Assembly: GCA_013298265.1 (NCBI GenBank)
Contig: JAAFHE010000036.1
Coordinates: 1 to 12,825 of the forward strand
DNA: 12,825 nt
Direction of reading: 5' to 3'
Origin: Lysobacterales bacterium
GTDB taxonomy: Bacteria > Pseudomonadota > Gammaproteobacteria > Xanthomonadales > Rhodanobacteraceae
Below the pieces are notes generated by a model. That model did not search any database. It saw nothing but the letters and a program-made list of their open reading frames with translations, and had not been told where the DNA came from. Position 1 is the first letter of the stretch. Each line of letters starts with the position of its first letter. Positions 12,201 to 12,825 of this stretch are shown in pieces. The position numbers and the translations under genes were made by a program.

Positions 12201-12794
12201 CTGCTGCTCGGTACTGAGCTTGACTCCGGCGAGGTTGATGCCGCGGATTTGCGTCATCGGCACGGCGACCGGCGCCTTGGGTTGCTCCGCCTTCGGCAAG
12301 GGGGCCTCCGCCGCACGCGCCGCGGGGACGGGGAGCGTGGCCGGCGCCTGGCCCATCGTGGCGAGCTGCATCCGGCTGAGCTCGCTCAGGCTGGCAAGAT
12401 TCTGCGCGGCGAGCGCGGCCATCGCCTGGAGCTGTTGCTGGAACAGACCACCATCGCTTGCGATCACTGCGTTGGGGGCGGGAGGCGCCGCGGGCAGGGC
12501 GATCGGCACGCGGGTCGATACGGCGGGAAGCGGTGTCGGCACACCGGGGTGGTACTTGGCGTGCGCCTGGAGATAGATCTCGATATCAGCGAGGGTGCCC
12601 AGCTCCTTGAATAGCTGGCTCATCTTGAGCTCGACGCCGTAATCGCGCTCGACGGCTTGGCCGAGCTTGAGAAGCATCAGCGAATCCAGCCCCATGTCGG
12701 TCAGGTGCTGCGCGGGGCTGATCTCGGCCGGCTCGAGCCGGGTGATCGACGCCAGCGTTTTGGTCAGATGGTCGACGATTCCGGCAGTGCTCAT
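240..12794 (-). CDS. NRPS megasynthase with an N-terminal ACP-aminotransferase and three amino acid modules
   Basis: This 4184-residue cytoplasmic synthetase builds a peptide on carrier-bound thioesters. Domain order with rough residues is ACP 5-80, linker 81-192, class III aminotransferase 193-640, C1 648-1085, A1 1097-1590, PCP1 1595-1665, E 1678-2105, C2 2114-2545, A2 2551-3055, PCP2 3064-3135, C3 3150-3590, A3 3603-4085 and PCP3 4089-4160, then a short acidic tail. All four carrier serines are present (S38, S1629, S3098, S4123). There is no thioesterase or reductase, so the chain must pass to the next protein. I infer a product segment beta-amino-acyl - D-Thr - X - Phe. The ATG at 12794 has a weak GAGAA seven bases upstream and is the first in-frame start, but the frame stays open to the window edge, so a longer N-terminus is possible. 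The reading frame is otherwise uninterrupted. I do not recognise a named pathway. Function class is certain; start and product are inferred. Confidence 0.95.
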   Translation of the reverse strand: MSTAGIVDHLTKTLASITRLEPAEISPAQHLTDMGLDSLMLLKLGQAVERDYGVELKMSQLFKELGTLADIEIYLQAHAKYHPGVPTPLPAVSTRVPIALPAAPPAPNAVIASDGGLFQQQLQAMAALAAQNLASLSELSRMQLATMGQAPATLPVPAARAAEAPLPKAEQPKAPVAVPMTQIRGINLAGVKLSTEQQAYVDRLVAVHVARTGGSKVRTRDSRVVLADWKHTLSFWGQLKEAKYPIVSAGSDGPYVTDVDGNRYIDIAMGMGVHFFGHKPAFIHDALKAQMDRGIELGTQSPRAAEAAQLIAELTGTERVAFSNTGSEVVMVALRLARAATGRKTVVLFKNSYHGIFDGVLATEIDGERVPIGLGTPEGMIEDLVVLPYDSAASLAYIRAHGDSLAGVLVEPVQSRDPDLQPQGFLKELRRLTRASGTALIFDEMINGFRAGPGGAQAWFGIDADMALYGKIVGGGMPIGVIAGKARFLDYIDGGDWDYGDRSGPQSAMIYFGGTFCRNPATMTAAHAALTFMKAEGAALQDLVTARTDAFCDRLNHWFERERVPLRAKHFSSQWRIVPISVQDREPIELELLYLSMLVRGVYTWERRINFFSTAHSQADVDAVFEAITGAITEIRANGFDWSIDTYPAPQFSALSSPERRLYALAQRAGGEAPYHLPQAFVIDGPLDADRLEDAFRMAIRRHPALRTAFVTIDGEPLAKRIAEPRFAIMRRDVAAGEEDAFITDFIRPFDLSQAPLIRVALGRLAPERHLLLADTHHIAVDGLSFDIIAAELMAFYAGETLPTVDYDLATARLAAAAGGEGARGEANVAFWRGQLADLPQLDLASDRPRPLERDFRGDAVIVDAPRALVDRLKALGRARGGASLYMVLLAAWSGFLHRLSGQDDIVIAGASSGREHAAVARAVGMFVNTVAFRTRPSAELSFAAHLDAVAQVALAAYDHGDFPFEAAAALAGPPAPGRNAVFDTMLSYENATARAFRIADLDFTSREIAMRAAMFDLALDITEIDGALTLRFGFATQLFDRGTIEHWAAAFGQMLVAIADHPDGPIGGIDLVTPGQAAVIAALNDTAADYPREATLVDLFDTAAAAHAGRVAVVSGDTALNYAELSAASDTLAAAIAARAPAGACVGMLLPRSEHCVVAELAILKAGCVFVPLDGAHPPALLAHILGDSRCAAVIVDASTAALLPETARELALDVGARGAARPVVTRTPDDTAYVIYTSGSTGLPKGCLVSHRNAVRLLTNDRMPFAFGACDVFVCAHSFTFDFSIWEIWCALTNGGSVVIASAATARDPAALLALVRAHRVTVLNQTPAAFYGLVDAERAAATHDLATHLHTVIFGGDRLEPAYLRTWATLYPLAEIALVNMYGITETTVHVTWHRLSEADLASGRSAIGRPIPETQVLLLDAAGADVPLGVPGEMWIGGSGVCAGYLNRPELTAERFVTREGRRYYRSGDIGRLGADGVLTYLGRNDHQVQVRGHRVELAAIQHWLLDHPAVEKAVVTVDDDALTAYVVGEVALTAEALQAHLARNLPTHAIPSRFVRLDALPLTANGKIDRAALAVTDGSALPASAVTKAPRTAVEATIARIWGDVLGCGAPGVDQDYFALGGDSIKALQIVSRLHRSGIRVSLAQILTARTVEALAAVAGGAEAAASLSRSDDAPLTPIQRWFVQTHGTAPGQFNNAVLLAAEAIDTDALGLAVAAVIERHDGLRLSLDLARGVQRIAVTMTVPVETVELDSAAALTAHAGALQTGFDVARPPLLRVVHYRLPDGERLLLLCHHLVIDGVSWRILLEDLFVAYATERAGEAATLAAAGSWLAWPAALAQAARDPALLAEIPYWQGVEAAEAPALPRDFDDEINAVADARSIALELDTDASSALLRRAGATEGGMGALLLGALGLAFRDAFGMPRIRVRLEGHGREELAPGLDISRTIGWFTSLFPATIDVGEAAGLDAASARAGAALAAIPRKGVGYGLLRYMTPPELCPGLSFAEPPEIGFNYMGQFDAELGGGFRLADEPVGAILGSTLRRPELIDVEAAVVGGKLALSIGYGERIHARATVQRLADALRAALIGPPAPSHDRAVRTVAEVDAARVEAVLALSPLQQGMAFHALSGDRQSYLQQFAFTLRGRLDQERFAAAWQAVLARHQALRAAIIAPPGEAPHQLVLAERTGPVTIADLRKLAAGDQAEAVERRAAEERALGFDLARDPLLRLLLLQLGETETRVVLTLHHIVADGWSLGIVFAELLALYRGAQLPPAPPFARHLEWLAAQDSAAARRYWTARLHDAPEPVALPGLRAVAEGAYAMRELSFAFDAATTQALAELGTRLGVTLSTLVQAQWSVLLAGFSGDADVMFGAIASGRPAELDGIEAMVGLFLQPVPVRVSVASDQGFAALARAIQHDAGEATPFHHFPLAEMQRLAGKRRTLFDHVLVFENYPFASLGDAELAIVDVQAIEQMHFPFSIVAEPGETLAIKFTYNARAIAEADLRAIEAQWRRLAGAVLADPDTPLGEIALGARPALVASSEIEGTVLDRFEAQVAARPDAMAIEDNGEALSYRTLDARAEALARALVAMGVRRGDRVASFQPAGIGHVATLLAAWKAGAVFVPLDIEAPARRLALLTARVEPKAWIVAPALRDRLVAAVSPPAERIVPWNTAGVFGIEGAVLDASRRPGPADAAYVMFTSGSTGAPRPILAGHAGLRHFIDWEAQELGVQPGVRVSNLALPTFDVSLRDIFLPLATGGTACIAPLEIRRDGARLAAWLADEKVAVTHVVPSIFRLALKALEEQPRPLPALKHLLFAGEMLWGTDVERTRAALGPGVTLRNLYGPSETTLAKCCHRIEGPVDTARAVPVGRPLPGTQVLVIKEGKLAAPGAIGEIHIAPPFAMLGYLGDVEANAARFIWGEPEWGVDGMVCRTGDMGRALADGTIELGGRLDGQVKINGVRVELGEIETAAMAHDAIETAVAVAHKRADGDLAIACYFTAARPVGTDELRARLTLDLPQAAMPHFLIALDAMPLGLNGKVDRRALPKPEELVIGRTAFVAPEGPLETRIAAIWAEVLGIKRVGACTSFFDVGGDSLRAIRVLTRANAEFGGSVTIADFFAAPNVRATAAALAPRPEPLHRIPAAALAPDYPASHAQRRLWILDQLGGNPAAYVLSAAYLLEGPLDAAAIAAAIEALPARHEALRTVFAESHSGVRQRVQAEADFAVTRIDLSEEPDPEAAARQRAEALARDGFDLARGPLLRASLLRLGTERHVLLFAVHHIVSDAESVSVMVEEILRGARGEAPPPLRIQYKDHAVAEAAWLASPAAVAMRQWWLARLAALPPRLDLPFDRVPAGPPSHDGDRVSMSLDATTTSGLRTLARATGTSFFSSLVALTAALLQRHTGCHEAVLGIPVTCRDDPELETQLGFYVNLLPLRLALEDAEDVSALLRRAGSALAEAMDHRAYPFDLLVEQLQLPRDENRPPLFDVAVVFQDRRQRSLTLAGVNVSRFGGEPRVAKYPLTFEFVESEDGVTLNLEYANDLFDRERITRMAEHYVRLAASAVAEPGRAVARLPMLGAEELALVTAPGPVIDLPGSATVPATFATWAASQPGAPAVVCAGTTLSYAQLDTRARAIAGALASSGVAPGDVVAVLLERSERLVAAFLGVLMAGAVYLPIDPGYPAERIALMLADSGAGALLTEPGHGDVEPATALRRIDVTMLVQAAGALPPAPRPEDAAYLIYTSGSTGRPKGVLIEHRGAVNLAFAQRHGLGIESRHRIVQFAPISFDASVWEMVMALLNGACLLVARPEDVRDPVTFSTLLATGRASVATLPPSYLAELSDDALAPLEILVTAGEAPDAPRMARLAARLSTVNAYGPTETTVCASWHRVDPRADTARGIPIGRAIANGEMLVLDRFGNPAPLGVQGEIVIGGAGLARGYHARPDLTEAVFVPHPWREGARVYRSGDRGAMEPDGAIRFAGRRDRQVKLRGYRIELGEIERAIAALPGVRDVAVAVHKGPASDELLAYVVGAEPDALAGALARTQPAHMLPARWMTLDTLPLTPTGKTDYAALPPIETAAQPTTIEDPSEVLVAQAWRAVLGHSGFGRHDRFFTVGGDSIRAIQVVGRLRAAGHRIEMPAFLGAPTVAGIAALLEAAAPAPDAGAGRVALAEVEELFENG
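258..262 (-). promoter_or_regulatory. Ribosome binding site of the downstream NRPS gene
   Basis: AGGAG on the minus strand, ten bases before the ATG at 247-245 and inside the last codons of the upstream megasynthase. It decides the start of the downstream gene and fits translational coupling through the overlapping stop and start. Confidence 0.6.
315..530 (-). other. Domain: peptidyl carrier PCP3, residues 4089-4160
   Basis: Last carrier of the protein. FFTVGGDSIRAIQV contains the phosphopantetheine serine S4123. Only 61 residues follow it, so there is no E, TE or reductase domain. The chain must be handed to the downstream synthetase. Confidence 0.93.
540..1988 (-). other. Domain: adenylation A3, predicted L-phenylalanine, residues 3603-4085
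   Basis: Activates the third amino acid. Core motifs are YTSGSTGRPKG (3746-3756), NAYGPTETTVC, YRSGDRG, RQVKLRGYRIELGEIE and the closing lysine K4071. Pocket residues aligned to GrsA PheA are D3792, A3793, W3796, T3835, V3856, A3858, A3879, V3887, C3888 and K4071, giving DAWTVAAVCK. This differs from the classical Phe codes (DAWTIAAICK, DAWTIAAVCK) only by conservative Ile/Val changes. Phe is the best prediction. Confidence 0.9.
2025..3347 (-). other. Domain: condensation C3 (LCL-type), residues 3150-3590
   Basis: Joins the growing chain on PCP2 to phenylalanine on PCP3. The first motif SHAQRRLWILDQLGG (from 3156) is of the LCL type, matching the lack of an E domain in module 2. The active site reads HHIVSDAES (H3283, H3284, D3288), with Ala3289 where glycine normally closes HHxxxDG. 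The second histidine and aspartate are intact, so activity is likely. Confidence 0.9.
3390..3605 (-). other. Domain: peptidyl carrier PCP2, residues 3064-3135
   Basis: Carries the residue loaded by A2. The motif FFDVGGDSLRAIRV contains the phosphopantetheine serine S3098. No E domain follows, so the residue should stay in the L form unless loaded otherwise. Confidence 0.92.
3630..5144 (-). other. Domain: adenylation A2, atypical, substrate unknown, residues 2551-3055
   Basis: Activates the second amino acid. The domain is full length with the closing lysine K3042 and GDMGRALADG, but several motifs deviate. A3 reads FTSGSTGAPRP, with Arg2711 where lysine is usual. The A4 region reads FDVSLRDIF, with Arg2752 in place of the common aromatic at pocket position 239. 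A5 reads LYGPSETTLAKCC, and A8 reads QVKINGVRVELGEIE. Pocket residues read D2748, V2749, R2752, H2791, L2818, A2820, L2845, L2853, A2854, K3042 (DVRHLALLAK), which I cannot match to a known code. D2748 is kept, so an alpha-amino acid is still likely. From memory, the HFI-W and LRDIF pattern also occurs in a subgroup of other bacterial A domains. Confidence 0.88.
5160..6455 (-). other. Domain: condensation C2 (DCL-type), residues 2114-2545
   Basis: Joins the D-configured upstream chain to the residue on PCP2. The first motif LSPLQQGMAFHAL (from 2119) is of the kind found in C domains that accept D-donors. The active site HHIVADGW is intact (H2249, H2250, D2254, G2255). Motif type and position after E agree. 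Confidence 0.9.
6480..7763 (-). other. Domain: epimerisation (E), residues 1678-2105
   Basis: Inverts the alpha carbon of the residue on PCP1, giving a D-allo-Thr/D-Thr centre. Landmarks are PLTPIQRWF at the start (1680 onward), the HHLVIDGVSW motif (H1798, H1799, D1803), EGHGREE with the catalytic-type glutamate E1935, IGWFTSLFP, and FNYMGQF (2017-2023), which distinguishes E from C domains. All expected catalytic residues are present. The following C2 carries a DCL-type first motif, in agreement. Confidence 0.93.
7800..8012 (-). other. Domain: peptidyl carrier PCP1, residues 1595-1665
   Basis: Carries threonine and then the acyl-threonyl chain. The motif YFALGGDSIKAL contains the phosphopantetheine serine S1629. 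It is followed directly by the E domain, as expected for an epimerising module. Confidence 0.93.
8025..9506 (-). other. Domain: adenylation A1, predicted L-threonine, residues 1097-1590
   Basis: Activates an amino acid with ATP and loads PCP1. Core motifs are YTSGSTGLPKG (1238-1248), NMYGITETT (1383-1391) and the closing lysine K1572. Pocket residues aligned by eye to GrsA PheA are D1284, F1285, W1288, N1327, I1356, G1358, M1384, V1392, H1393 and K1572, giving DFWNIGMVHK. This is the established threonine code. One oddity is the A8 motif, which reads RVELAAIQ where RIELGEIE is usual. Specificity is a strong prediction; activity is untested. Confidence 0.92.
9540..10853 (-). other. Domain: condensation C1, residues 648-1085
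   Basis: Forms the amide between the beta-amino-acyl group on the ACP and the threonine on PCP1. The first motif, SSPERRLYALAQRAG, is closer to hybrid-type C domains that follow polyketide or AMT units than to LCL or DCL domains. The active site HHIAVDG is intact (H777, H778, D782, G783). Its place directly after the AMT fixes its role as the polyketide-to-peptide junction. Confidence 0.9.
10875..12218 (-). other. Domain: PLP-dependent class III aminotransferase (AMT), residues 193-640
   Basis: Converts a carrier-bound beta-keto thioester into a beta-amino thioester, judged by the known role of MycA/ItuA-type AMT domains, which use an amino acid as nitrogen donor. Family landmarks seen here are the N-terminal segment LSTEQQAYVDRLVAVH (from 193), YVTDVDGNRYIDI (255-267), SNTGSE (323-328, cofactor phosphate region), FDEM (442-445, D443 contacting the pyridine nitrogen), YGKIVGGG with the PLP lysine K471, and WERRINFFSTAH near the end. 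Length of about 450 residues is normal for these embedded domains and no catalytic residue is missing. The fold is that of glutamate-1-semialdehyde aminotransferase. Donor and acyl length cannot be read from sequence. Confidence 0.92.
12219..12554 (-). other. Linker between ACP and aminotransferase: Ala/Pro-rich arms around a Gln/Leu-rich helix
   Basis: Residues 81-192. Two flexible Ala/Pro-rich stretches (about 84-112 and 150-180) flank a stretch of about 32 residues starting LFQQQLQAMAALAAQNL at residue 117. It is rich in Leu, Met, Gln and Ala, has no proline and is probably helical or coiled-coil. No catalytic motif is visible. It may set the reach of the ACP or help dimerise the aminotransferase; class III aminotransferases are usually dimers. 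That role is inference. Confidence 0.6.
12555..12782 (-). other. Domain: acyl carrier protein (ACP), residues 5-80
   Basis: Carrier domain at the N-terminus. The phosphopantetheine site is in MGLDSLMLL with Ser38. The LDSL form, rather than the GGDS of peptidyl carriers, marks it as a polyketide/fatty-acid type ACP. It should present the beta-ketoacyl chain to the neighbouring aminotransferase and then the beta-amino acyl chain to C1. Iturin-type and McyE-type synthases have the same ACP-AMT order, but there a ketosynthase precedes it. Confidence 0.88.
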
Positions 12795-12801
12795 GGCGAT
12801 T

Positions 12802-12806
12802 TTCTC
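12802..12806 (-). promoter_or_regulatory. Weak ribosome binding site candidate for the megasynthase
   Basis: GAGAA on the minus strand, seven bases before the ATG at 12794. It is only a partial Shine-Dalgarno match, but together with an ATGA overlap it makes an initiation site here plausible. If the megasynthase is fused to upstream domains, this is simply coding sequence. Confidence 0.35.
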
Positions 12807-12825
12807 GGCCGGCGCGGCGCCGGCG

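Noticed and set aside
12808..12824. GC-rich inverted repeat (two GCCGGC copies) upstream of the megasynthase start
   Set aside because: Each copy is a short palindrome expected in such GC-rich DNA, there is no T-run, and the stretch is probably coding, so neither terminator nor operator is supported.

Overview
The window is almost wholly occupied by one strand of a nonribosomal peptide synthetase (NRPS) locus, read right to left on the minus strand. The DNA is very GC-rich (about 70% by eye) and more than 99% coding, with overlapping genes and no RNA genes, mobile elements or terminators that I can see. The composition, the frequent TAT tyrosine codons and the protein style suggest a GC-rich proteobacterium, possibly a sphingomonad-like alphaproteobacterium. 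That taxonomic guess is weak.

Layout along transcription. From 12794 down to 240 lies one 4184-residue megasynthase. Its domain order is ACP - aminotransferase (AMT) - C1 - A1 - PCP1 - E - C2 - A2 - PCP2 - C3 - A3 - PCP3. Its TAA stop overlaps by 8 bases the ATG of a second NRPS gene (247 down to 1, cut by the window edge), which begins directly with a condensation domain. Upstream of 12794 only 31 bases remain. They are open in the same frame as the megasynthase, while another frame ends in an ATGA overlap, so the true N-terminus is unresolved.

Working model. The ACP-AMT pair resembles the beta-amination unit of iturin/mycosubtilin (MycA) and microcystin (McyE) synthases. There a beta-ketoacyl thioester made by a ketosynthase is transaminated to a beta-amino acyl thioester. 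No ketosynthase is visible here, so it must lie upstream or act in trans. C1 then joins the beta-amino acyl group to threonine (A1 pocket DFWNIGMVHK, the Thr code), which E would epimerise. Module 2 loads an unknown residue through an unusual A domain (pocket read as DVRHLALLAK). Module 3 loads phenylalanine (pocket DAWTVAAVCK). The chain passes to the next protein. The predicted partial product is beta-amino-acyl - D-(allo)-Thr - X - Phe - ..., a lipopeptide or polyketide-peptide hybrid.

The points most worth a second look are: the KS-less ACP-AMT start and its ambiguous N-terminus; the atypical second A domain; and a stereochemical mismatch, in which the downstream gene starts with a COM-like helix and a DCL-type condensation motif although the Phe module feeding it has no epimerisation domain.
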